Source of the DNA: UBA8199 sp964507045
Lineage (GTDB): Bacteria; Verrucomicrobiota; Verrucomicrobiia; Limisphaerales; UBA8199
Assembly (NCBI GenBank): GCA_964507045.1
Contig: CAZDOO010000006.1
Coordinates: forward strand, 1-64,000
DNA: 64,000 nt
Direction: 5' to 3'
The notes under the pieces are model-generated. The model did no database searches, was not told where the DNA came from, and was given only the letters and a program-made list of their open reading frames with translations. This document shows positions 22,969-34,800 of the stretch, piece by piece (position 1 is the first letter of the stretch; every line of letters starts with the position of its first letter). The translations under genes and the position numbers were made by a program.

Positions 22969-25593
22969 CTACAAAGACCCAACCCTCTTCAAGCGCAGAG
23001 ACGGTTCGTTGGCTGTCCTTGAAAGCGCCAGGTCCACTTCGAACTCCGCCACCCAATCATTGTGGTCCTCCGGGTCCACCAGCATCTGCTGGACGCGCCA
23101 GGTGCGCTTGTCTTCGGCGGGGAGCACATACGTGTGGCGGAGGTTGCGGGCGTTCGGGTCGAGGCAGATGCGCTCGTGCTCGGCATGGTAGCTGTCGAGC
23201 GCCTGCTGGAGCCGCGCCGCTGTCCAGGGCTGGCCCCCGGGGTCCTGCGGTGAGGAGAGATAGGTGAGCGCCTGCTCGAAGTCGGCGTTCACCAGACCCC
23301 GCAGGAAGCTGAAGATGCGGTTGCGGATGGTGGCGGTGAAGGCCTTGGTGTCGCGGGTGATGTCGGCGGCAGCTTCCTCGGCGCCAGGCGGGCGCACTTC
23401 CCGGGTCTCGACCCGCTGGTAGCTCGGGTCGCGCATCTTCTCCCATTCATCGAGCAGGCTGGAATCCACCTGGCGGATCATCGTGCCGAGATAGAGTTCC
23501 ATCTCCCGGACAGCGTCGTTCTTGGCGGCATCGGGAACGGTCTGCGTAAGCACCTTATAAACACCGTTCAGGTGCCGCAGCAGGATGCCCTCGGCGCGCT
23601 GCAACTCGTAATCGCGGATGTAGTCGGAGAAAGAGCGGAACGACTCGAACATCTCGCGGGCAATGGACTTGGGCTTGATGTTCTCCTGGCCCACCCACGG
23701 GTGCTTGTCGGCAAAGGCGTTGAAGGTCGAGTAGATGAACTCCCGGTTCGGCTTGGGATGTTCCAGCTTCTCCAGCTCTTCCATCCGCTCATCGTATTCA
23801 ATCCCCGCCATCTTCATCTCCGCCAGCTTCTGGCTCTTGAGCTTGTCAAGCTGCTTGCGGAGGATGATGTCCGGGTCTTCGAGGATCGCCTCCACCAGAG
23901 ACAGCAGGACCAGCGGGTAATCCGGCTGCTGCGGGTCCACCAGGGGCAGTGTGTCGAGCAGGTAGAGCGACAGTGCCTGGTCCATCGAGAAGTCGTCCTG
24001 AAGCTCGACGTTGACGCGCAGTTTGCTCTCCGCCTCGGGAGGGCGAGCGTCCCCGCAAGCCCTGGCTTCCCCTGGCTGGCCGGATGAACTTAGGCTCGCG
24101 GGGATGCTCGCGCTCCCGGGATGGGTAAACTCAATAATCCTGCGGTCCACCAGCGAGCGGAACAGTTGCCACGCGCGCTTGGTGTGCTCCTTCTTGGCCT
24201 TGGGCGTCTCATGGCAATCACGGATCAGCCGCTGCATGGCTTTGCAGCCGTCGCCTTTGCGGCTAAGCACGTTGAGCAACATCCCGTGCGTGACCTGGAA
24301 ACGGGAAGTCAGCCGCTCGGGTTGGGCGCCCATGAGCCGGGTGAATGTCTTTTGGTCCCAGTTGACGAAGTTCTTCTCCGGCGGCTTGCGCTTGACGATC
24401 TTCTTGCCGTCCCGGGCGGCCTTCCCTTCGAGCTTCAGGTTCTCCACCACATGCTCGGGCGCCTGGGCGACCACCCAGCCGCGGTCGTCGAATCCCTTGC
24501 GCCCGGCCCGCCCGCCGATCTGGTGGAAGTCGCGCGCGCTCAGGATGGCTGTCTTTTGCCCGTCATACTTGCAGAGCCGCGAGAACAGCACCGTGCGGAT
24601 GGGCACATTGATGCCCACGCCGAGCGTGTCGGTGCCGCAAATGATCTTGAGCAGGCCTTTCTGCGCCAACTGCTCGACCAGCACCCGGTACTTGGGCAGC
24701 AGCCCGGCGTGGTGGAGCCCGATGCCGTGCTTGAGCCACTTCCGGATTTCCGGCCCGTAGGGGCTGGTGAACTTGAAGCCTTCAAGCGTCGCGCCGATCG
24801 CATTCTTCTCCTCGCGCGTGCAGACGTTGATACTGGTGAAGTCCTGCGCGCTCTGGGCCGCCTCCAGTTGCGTGAAGTGGACGACGTAAACAGGCGCCTT
24901 GCCTTGCGCAACCAGGCTCTCGAGCGTTGTGGCCAGCGGCAGCTCGGAGTAGGCGTAGTCCAGCGGCACCGGGCGGTCGGTGGAAGCCACAGCGACCGTG
25001 GGCCGCCCATTCAAGCGCGTCAGTTCCACCTCGAAGAAGGTCGTGTCGCCGAGCGTGGCGGACATGAGAAGGAACCGCGCCTGCGGCAGCGTCAACAACG
25101 GCACCTGCCACGCCACGCCGCGCTCCCGGTCGGCGTAGTAGTGGAACTCGTCCATGATGACCTCCTGGACGTTGGCCTGCGGTCCTTCGCGCAGGGCGAT
25201 GTTGGCGAGAATCTCGGCGGTGCAGCACAGGATTGGCGCGTCGCGGTTGACCGAGGCGTCGCCGGTGCTCAGGCCGACATTGTCCGGCCCGAACTCGCGG
25301 CACAACCCGAGCCACTTCTCGTTGACCAGCGCCTTGATGGGGCAGGTGTAGATGGACCGTTTGCCCTGCGCGATCGCCTTGAAATGCACCGCCGCCGCCA
25401 CCAGCGATTTGCCCGACCCGGTGGGCGTGTTGAGGATGACGTTCTTGTCCTCGAACAACTCCAGGATGGCGGACTCCTGCGCCGGATAGAGCTGCAGATG
25501 CTTGCTCTCCGTGTATTCCAGGAAGCGCCCGAGCAAGACATCGCTGGCCGGGCGCTCGTCCCGGGGCAGCAGGTCGTAGAGGGTTTGTGACAC
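22969..25593 (-). CDS. Ski2/Mtr4-like DEAD/DEAH-box helicase
   Basis: 874-residue superfamily 2 helicase. Motif I is NTPTGSGKSLVAAA, motif II is IMDEFHYYADRERG (DEFH), motif III is LLMSATLGD, and motifs V and VI are GTDTLGVGINVP and QIGGRAGRKGFDDRG. GIGLHHAGLLPKYR is typical of the Ski2 group. The C-terminal 450 residues lack known motifs and end RLKRVGSL. It probably unwinds RNA or DNA with ATP. The start is GTG (25593), five bases after the stop of the methyltransferase gene, so the uvrB-methyltransferase-helicase order looks like one operon. Residues 491-519 are encoded by a REP-like hairpin read in frame. The last 50 residues are duplicated at 17847. Confidence 0.9.
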   Translation of the reverse strand: MSQTLYDLLPRDERPASDVLLGRFLEYTESKHLQLYPAQESAILELFEDKNVILNTPTGSGKSLVAAAVHFKAIAQGKRSIYTCPIKALVNEKWLGLCREFGPDNVGLSTGDASVNRDAPILCCTAEILANIALREGPQANVQEVIMDEFHYYADRERGVAWQVPLLTLPQARFLLMSATLGDTTFFEVELTRLNGRPTVAVASTDRPVPLDYAYSELPLATTLESLVAQGKAPVYVVHFTQLEAAQSAQDFTSINVCTREEKNAIGATLEGFKFTSPYGPEIRKWLKHGIGLHHAGLLPKYRVLVEQLAQKGLLKIICGTDTLGVGINVPIRTVLFSRLCKYDGQKTAILSARDFHQIGGRAGRKGFDDRGWVVAQAPEHVVENLKLEGKAARDGKKIVKRKPPEKNFVNWDQKTFTRLMGAQPERLTSRFQVTHGMLLNVLSRKGDGCKAMQRLIRDCHETPKAKKEHTKRAWQLFRSLVDRRIIEFTHPGSASIPASLSSSGQPGEARACGDARPPEAESKLRVNVELQDDFSMDQALSLYLLDTLPLVDPQQPDYPLVLLSLVEAILEDPDIILRKQLDKLKSQKLAEMKMAGIEYDERMEELEKLEHPKPNREFIYSTFNAFADKHPWVGQENIKPKSIAREMFESFRSFSDYIRDYELQRAEGILLRHLNGVYKVLTQTVPDAAKNDAVREMELYLGTMIRQVDSSLLDEWEKMRDPSYQRVETREVRPPGAEEAAADITRDTKAFTATIRNRIFSFLRGLVNADFEQALTYLSSPQDPGGQPWTAARLQQALDSYHAEHERICLDPNARNLRHTYVLPAEDKRTWRVQQMLVDPEDHNDWVAEFEVDLALSRTANEPSLRLKRVGSL
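23028..23121 (-). repeat. 94-base direct repeat shared with 17909-18002
   Basis: This part of the helicase 3' coding region is repeated in the same orientation at 17909-18002 with two mismatches. The two copies bracket the 4.8-kb RCC1/Ig gene, like the ends of an inserted segment. No integrase or transposase gene lies between them. Confidence 0.85.
24037..24119. repeat. REP-like hairpin inserted in frame in the helicase gene
   Basis: Arms of about 27 bases (24037-24063 and 24093-24119; GGGAGGGCGAGCGTCCCC and its near complement) flank about 30 bases. The same hairpin occurs upstream of uvrB (28763-28843). Inside the helicase it encodes a low-complexity stretch (GSASIPASLSSSGQPGEA and onward) between the core and C-terminal domains and keeps the reading frame open. 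Confidence 0.8.
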
Positions 25594-25598
25594 AACGC

Positions 25599-26615
25599 TT
25601 AAATCCCGCCGGGCTTCTTCGCCACGATGACGGCATTCATCGCCTCATCCGCACGCGCTATGACGGCTTCGACGAAGCCTTCCGCCTCCAGGTCCTCCCG
25701 CAATTCAGCGAACGTGAACGTGCCGCCGCCTTCCGTGGCCACGAGCATGTTCACCGCAAACAGCGCCCCGGCCACCGGCTGGGTCCGGTCCGCCTCCATC
25801 AGGATGTCGCGGATGGCGATGCGGCCGCCGGGCGCCAGCGCCGCGAAGACCTTGCCAAACAGAGCGCGATTCTGGGCCCGCGAATTCTGGTGCACAATGG
25901 CGCTCACCCAGGCGAGGTCCGCGCCCGGCGGCAGCGCGTCCTGCATGAAGTTGCCGGCTACGAGCCGCACCCGCGCTTCTAAACCGGCAGCCGCCAGGCG
26001 GCGCCGCGCCATTGGGATCACATGCGGCAGATCGAACAGCGTGGCCTGGGCCGTGGGACAAGCGCGCAAGAACGCAATCGTCCAAGTGCCTGAGGCCCCG
26101 CCGATGTCGAGCAGGTGCCGGAACTGGAGCGGATGCACGCTCCGGATGACTGCGTCGGCGTTGGGAGCCGAGATGTTGTGCATCGCGCCGATAAAGGCCT
26201 CTTGGGCGCCCTCTTCACCGCGTATGCCCGGAATACTCTCGGCGGGTAGGCCGGTCTTGACCACTCGCGCCAACTGCGCCCAGTTCCGCAGGCAATGCCC
26301 CTGGTGCTGCGCCATGGCCAGCACGCTCTGCGCTCCGTCCGGCGTCAGGAGCGCGTCCAGCCCGGAGGGAACGGCGTAGGTATTGCCGGCCTTGTTGAGC
26401 AACCGCAGCGCGACCAGGGCATCCAGCAGAATCGTCAGGGCGCGCGAGTCGCACTCAAGCTTGCCCCCAAGCTGGGCCGCCGATAACGGCGCCGGAGACA
26501 ACGCGCTGAAGAGGTCCAGGTCCGCAGCAGCAGCCAGGACGGCGGCCCCCTGGTAGCTGCGGCCAAGGGTCAGGATGTCCTCGGCAGACCACGGTTGAGG
26601 TGATGGGTAGCTCAT
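25599..26615 (-). CDS. SAM-dependent O-methyltransferase (hydroxyneurosporene/DmpM-like)
   Basis: 338-residue methyltransferase. An N-terminal winged-helix dimerisation domain (about 10-95, including SYQGAAVLAAAADLDLFSAL) is followed by a Rossmann domain with LLDIGGASGTWTIAFL as the SAM-binding motif, ATLFDLPHVIPMARRRL, and WVSAIVHQNSRAQN where plant-type O-methyltransferases carry their catalytic histidine. The substrate is not predictable; relatives methylate phenols or polyketides. It sits between uvrB (7 bases away) and the helicase gene (5 bases away) on the same strand, so it is probably co-transcribed with them, though a functional link is not evident. Confidence 0.85.
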   Translation of the reverse strand: MSYPSPQPWSAEDILTLGRSYQGAAVLAAAADLDLFSALSPAPLSAAQLGGKLECDSRALTILLDALVALRLLNKAGNTYAVPSGLDALLTPDGAQSVLAMAQHQGHCLRNWAQLARVVKTGLPAESIPGIRGEEGAQEAFIGAMHNISAPNADAVIRSVHPLQFRHLLDIGGASGTWTIAFLRACPTAQATLFDLPHVIPMARRRLAAAGLEARVRLVAGNFMQDALPPGADLAWVSAIVHQNSRAQNRALFGKVFAALAPGGRIAIRDILMEADRTQPVAGALFAVNMLVATEGGGTFTFAELREDLEAEGFVEAVIARADEAMNAVIVAKKPGGI

Positions 26616-26622
26616 ATACAGT

Positions 26623-28713
<2,091 letters not shown>

Positions 28714-28762
28714 CAGCAGCCAAGCTACGAGCGACGCACAGCCGAGTCAACGCGCTGCGGGC

Positions 28763-28843
28763 CGGGAGGGCGAGCGTCCGCGCGAGCCCAAAGATGGCTG
28801 TCAACGTCCAGAAAGCAGGGCTCGCGGGGACGCTGGCCCTCCC
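28763..28843. repeat. REP-like hairpin upstream of uvrB
   Basis: Arms of 26 bases (about 28764-28789 and 28818-28843; GGGAGGGCGAGCGTCC against its near complement, two mismatches) flank 28 bases. The same repeat is found in frame inside the helicase gene at 24037-24119. It could form a hairpin in the RNA of either neighbour. Confidence 0.8.
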
Positions 28844-28869
28844 TTTCTGGAACCCGCCCGCCAATGGCC

Positions 28870-31800
28870 TCAATAACTGGCGCCCATCCGGAAGAACATA
28901 TTGGAGTTGGTGTCTATTGGCACGACCAGTTGGAGCAGGCTGTTGGACCCGGCCAGAACATCCCCGTAAGGCAGCCAGTTCACCAGGTCAATCGAGTAGT
29001 AGGCCTGGTAGCCGACACCGGGAATTCCGTACCAGCTCAGGACAAGGCTGTTCGACTCGACCTGACTGATCAGGGTGGGAGTAACCGACGTCACCGCCAA
29101 ATAGTTCTCGTTCGTAATGGCGGTGGTGACATCCCAGTAAGTGCGCGAGCTCGGCACAAAGACCAGGCCGCTCTTGGAGGGCGTGACGATTACCGCGCCG
29201 CCGGGCGGCACGGCCAGCACGTAATTACCGTTCGTGTCCGTGGTGGTCCCAGCCCCGCCGCCGTCCGACTGCACCAACACCTCAGCCACGGGCTCGCCGT
29301 TGGTGTTGGTAATGGAGCCCTGCACCGTGGTCCAGGCGATGGCGAACATGCCGGTGTAAACTTGCGACAACTGCTGGCCGAAAAGGTCCGCCACCGGCGG
29401 GCCTACCGTCACGGTGTAATCGCCCTGGGCAGTCTGCGCGTCGAAGTTGAGCTGGAAGCGGTAGGGGCTTAGCGCGGTGGAGGTGACGTTGCTCATCACC
29501 ACGCCGCCGGGCGTGGTCAGCAGGACCCCCGGAGACTGCACCGAATACGGATTCACGGGTGCGTTGAACACAACCTCAGCCGAGCTGACGGCGGCGGTCA
29601 GGACCCCCACCGGCGTGATGGATACCACCTGCGGCACCGCGGGCGCGGCGGCGGAATACACAGACCCGGCTTGTCCCGGGAACAACCCCTCCCCGCCGGC
29701 GGCAGAGACAAGGCCGCCAAACAGATTCAGCGGCGTGTAAACAGCAATGCGCCCCCCACCGCCCCCGCCGCCCTCGAACAGTTCTCCCGCTCCGCCTTCC
29801 GCAGCGATGGTCCCCGCCCCCACCAGTGCCCCCGCGCTCAGCCACAAGCTGCCGCCCGAGCCGCCCCCGGCGTCATCCTGCATACCGGCATTGCCGCTCG
29901 CGCTCAGCCGGCCATTCACCGTGAGCGCGCCGCCCACCGTGAGCCGAATCGCCCCGCCGCCCTCGGAGCCTCCTGTCGCCGCGCCATAACCCAAACCGCC
30001 GCCGCTGCCCCAGTCCACCGGTTCCGGCGCCGAGCCATAGGTCCCACCGCCGGGCGACCAGGATGAAGCGCCACCGTTGCCGCCGTAGCCCGCGCCGCTG
30101 CCGATCGAATGCGAGGACACCCCCGCCCCCGGGCCGACTCCGGCCGTGAAGCCCCTGCCATCCACCGCCATGATGCCGCCCGCGTCAATCGTTGCGTTGC
30201 GCAGCACCTCCACATCGAGGTTAGTCTGCCCCTGCCCGCAGGTGAAAACGCCACCGCTATTGATGACCAGATTGCTGAGCAGCAGCGACGGGCTGGAAGG
30301 ATATGCCACCGCCCCGCCTCGAATAACAAGGTCGAACAACGTCAGCCCCCCCACGGGGGTGTTGGTGCCCGAACGACCGCAGTTGTCCACCAGCACCTGG
30401 CCCGTCGTCTGGCTGTTGGCTTTGGTGGAGATCGTGCCAGCTCCGCCCACCGCGTAGCCGCCGCCGCAAGCGGAGACCGTGCCCTCAAAGGCGTTCACGC
30501 CATACTGGAGCGCGACGCGCCCGCCGCCGCCGCCGCCGCCCCAACCATTTCCCGCACCGCCGTTGGCGGAGATGACCCCAGCCCCCGCCAGCGTCCCCGC
30601 CGTCAGCCAAACGCTGCCGCCGGACCCGCCGCCGGACCCCTGGCCGGGGGCAGTCCCGCCATTGGCGGAGATGCGGCCATTAACCAGCAGCGTCCCGGTA
30701 ACGTTCATCCGCACGGCGCCGCCGCCCGCACCAGGAGGCAGGCTGACGGAACTGGATGAGCCGCCACTGCTGCCGTAAGCCGTCGGTGCTGTCACCGACC
30801 CGTAGGAGTTGCCGCCGTAGGCGAGCGTATTGCTGCCGCCGCTGGCGCCATTACCGCCATAGCCGCCGCCGCCGCCCACGTTGCCGGTGGGAGAACCAGA
30901 GATGTACTTGCCCGCGCCGTTTCCCAGGTTGCCGCCGTAACCCGTGCCGTCAGCGATAATCCCGCCGCCCGCCTGCACGGTCGCATTGCTTGTCACGGTC
31001 AGCACTTGATTGCTCACGACGACCCAGGCATTCGAGGTGACCAAAAGATTGGCGAGCATGAGCGGGGACTGGGACGCCACGATAGCTCCGCCCGTCACGG
31101 TCAGGTTCATCACAGGGCTCGCGGTCCAGCTCGTATTGGTGCCCACCTGCCCGCCGTTGTCCGCCAGCACCTGGGCATAGCCGCTCCGGGCGCTCGTGTA
31201 AATGGTGCCCGCACCGCCCCGCACAAACCCAGCGCCACCATAAGCCGACACCAAGCCGCCGAAGGCATTGGCGGTGTTGCAGAGGAGAACGACGCGCCCG
31301 CCGCCGCCGCCGCCGCCCAAGCTGTTGCCCGCGCCCCCGTTGGCGGCGATCACGCCCGAGCCGGCCAACGTTCCTGTGGTAATGGCAATACCGCCACCCG
31401 ATCCACCGCCGGCGTTCGAGTTGAGCCCCGCGCCCCCCGCCGATGAAATCCTGCCATCCACCAGCAGCGCTCCGCTCACGTTCAAAGAGATGGCGCCGCC
31501 CCCGGACCCGCCCACAAAAGAAGTGCCGGAGGTGCCGCCGGCGCTGCCTGGCCCCCCTGTGGATACCAAGCCAACCGTCTTGCCGCCGGGGGAGGCGGGG
31601 CTGCCGCCGCTGGCTCCGCCACATCCCCCAAACCCTCCGCCACTCGAAGCGTAACCTGAGTAAATGCCGCCTCCCGGCCCCATGCCGCCGTTGGAATACG
31701 AATACCCCCCGCTGTCGGCGATGATGCCGCCGCCCGCCTGAATCGTGACGTTCCCATTCACATTGAGCGTGGGCCCGTTAAGCCCCGCACTGCCGGCGAC

Positions 31801-34800
31801 ATAAATCCACGCGTTGGAGCTAATGAGCACGTTCCCGAATAGTGTCTGCGAGGAAATCGGCAGGCCCAGCGCTGCGCCGTTTCTGAGGATCAGGTCAGAC
31901 GTTCCCCCTAAAGGCCAGCCACTGTTCGTTCCCGCCTGCCCGCCGTTGTCCAGCACCACTACCGCAGGGCCCTGTGATGTGGAATAGGGCTTGGTGTAGA
32001 TCGTGCCCGCCCCGCCCGCGGTGTAACCGCTCCCGCCGTAAGCCGACATCTGCCCGGTAAAGCCGTTTACTGAAGCAGAGGAGTTGAACACAACGGCAAT
32101 GCGCCCGCCCCCGCCCCCACCGCCGCGGCTGTTGCCCGCCCCGCCGTTCACCGAAATGACTCCCGATCCCGCCAGCGTCCCCACCGTCAGGTAAATGCTC
32201 CCGCCCGAACCGCCGCCCGCACTGGGCGCGATTCCCGGCATGCCACGCGCCGAGATTCTGCCGTCCACTTGCAATAATCCTGCAACCGTAAGGCGAATTG
32301 CCCCGCCCCCCGTCCCTCCCACGGCATAGGGACTGTAGCCACCGCCGCCGCTGCCCAGATCCGTGGGCGCCATAGGATTGCCATAGGAGTTCCCGCCGGA
32401 AGGCGCAGGATAGTCTGGAAGCGGGCTTCCTGCCCCTCCATAGCCCCCATAACCCGCGCCACTGCCTACATAACCATAGCTCCCGGCGCTGCGGTAATTG
32501 CCCACTCCGGTACCCGAGCCGCCGGCGTAGCCCGCGCCGTCGGCGATGATGCCTCCGCCCGCCTGAATAGTGGCATTGCCAGTCACGGTCACCTGCTGGC
32601 TCGAATTGGTGAGGACAATCCAGCCGTTGGAAGCCACCAGCAAGCTGCCCAACGTTGTGTTGGGTGGGGAGACGATAGCCCCGCCTCTTACGACCAGGTC
32701 AATCGTGCCGGCGGTGGAGCAACTCGTGTTAGTTCCCGCCTGCCCGCCGTTGTCCGCCACGATCAGCCCATACGGCTGGCTGTTGGCCTTCGTATAGATC
32801 GTCCCCGCTCCGCCGATGGCGTAACCGCTCCCCCCGTAAGCCGAGACTGCGCCGGTGAAGTCATACACCCCATACCGTATCGCGATGCGCCCGCCCCCGC
32901 CCCCGCCCCCCTGGTAAAGGCCCATGCCGCCGTTGGCCGCAATCGTGCCTGCGCCCGCCAACGTCCCGACGGTCAAGTTAATCGTCCCGCCCGACCCGCC
33001 CCCGCCGCTCGCGCTGACCGCCGCCCCGCCCCCCGCCGAAATCCTCCCATCCACCAAGAGCACGCCGGTGACGGTCAGGCGAATCGCCCCACCGCCAGCC
33101 CCCCCCATGCCGGGGTTGTAATAATAACCCCCCCCGCCGCTGCCCAGGTCACTGGGATTTGCTGCGTCGCCATAAGCGGTGCCGCCAATCGGTCCCAGGG
33201 TTCCTGTCCCAGGCAGGCCAGTCCCCCCGCAACCGCCATAACCGCCCCCGCCCCCGATGTAACCGGGCCCCGTGCCGGAGGAGTATCTCCCCGCACCTGT
33301 GCCTGAACCGGCAGCGTTACCCGTGCCGTCGGCGATGATCCCCCCGCCTGCCTGCACCGTGGCATTCCCGGCCACGCCCAGCGTCTGGTTGGCGAGGCTC
33401 AACCAGCCATTGGACGCAATCAACAACGTGCCAAATGCCTGCGAACTCGGCGGCGCAACCACCGCCCCGCCCTTCACGGTCAGGTCAACCGTGCTCGGAG
33501 AGGACGAGCCAAGCGTTGTGTTCGTTCCCGCCTGCCCGCCGTTATCCGCCAGCACCTGGCCCCAAGATTGGCTGTTAGCCTTGGTGTAGATGGTACCGGC
33601 GCCGCCATATCCCGCACCGCCGCCGCCCCGCGCGGAGGCCACTCCGAAGAACAAGTTGGCGGTGTACTGGATGGCGACGCGTCCGCCGCCACCTCCGCCA
33701 CCGGCCCCAAGCCCGGCTCCGTTGCCCAGGCCGCCATTGGCGGAAATGGTGCCCGCGCCTGCCAGCGTCCCCACCGTGAGCCAGACGCTTCCGCCTGCCC
33801 CGCCGCCGCCACCCTCGGTTAGTCCCGCGCTGCCGTCGGCCGAAATCCTGCCGTCCAGCAACAGCATCCCCGTCACGGTCAGGCGCACGGCTCCGCCGCC
33901 GGGGCCACCGATCGCGTACGGGGAATACGTGCCCCCGCCGCCGCCCAGGTCTGCAGGCGTGGCCACCATCCCATAGGTAATGCCGCCGGAGGAATTGGTT
34001 GCGCCACCCGCGGCGCCATACCCGCCGTAGCCGCCGCCACCGCCAGTATATCCCAAGCCCGATGCGTAGGACCTGCCGGCGCCGGTTCCCTGGCCGCCCG
34101 CGTTGCCCGCACCATCCGCGGTAATCCCGCCGCCCGCCTGGATGGTGGCATTGCCTGTGACGGTTACTAGTTGGTTCACCAGGCTCAGCCACGCGTTGGA
34201 CTTCAACACCAGGTTGCCGAACGATCTTGAGCCTTCCACCACGATCAGCGCCCCGCCCTGTGCCGTCAGGTCAAATGCCTCGGCCAAGGGGAACGACGTC
34301 CGCGCCCCGCTCCGCCCGCCGTTATCCACCAGCACCTGGCCCACATACTGGCTGTTGGCCCGCGTGTAAATGGTGCCCGCGCCGCCGCGCACATAACCGC
34401 TGCCCCCGCGAGCATAAGTCGCGCCGCTGAACAGATTGCTATCATACTGCACCGCGATGCGCCCGCCGCCGCCCCCGCCGCCCCGCGCCGGCTCGCCCGC
34501 CCCGCCGTTGGCGGAGAGCGTCCCAGCCCCCGCAACGCTTGCCGCGCTCAGCCAGATGCTGCCGCCCGCACCGCCGCCCGCGCGCTCGTTGGTGGCATTC
34601 ACCCCGTTGGCAGTCACCAGGCCGTCCACGCGCAGTGTTCCGCCGACCACCAGCTTGAGGCTGCCCCCGCCGGACCCGCCCAAGCCCCCGTAACCGGAGC
34701 CCCCGCCGCTGCCCAGCGGGACGGGCTGCTGGATCGAGCCGTAGCTGGTCCCGCCTCCGCCCCCGCCGTCCTCGCTTTGCCCGCCGAATCCCCCGTAGCC

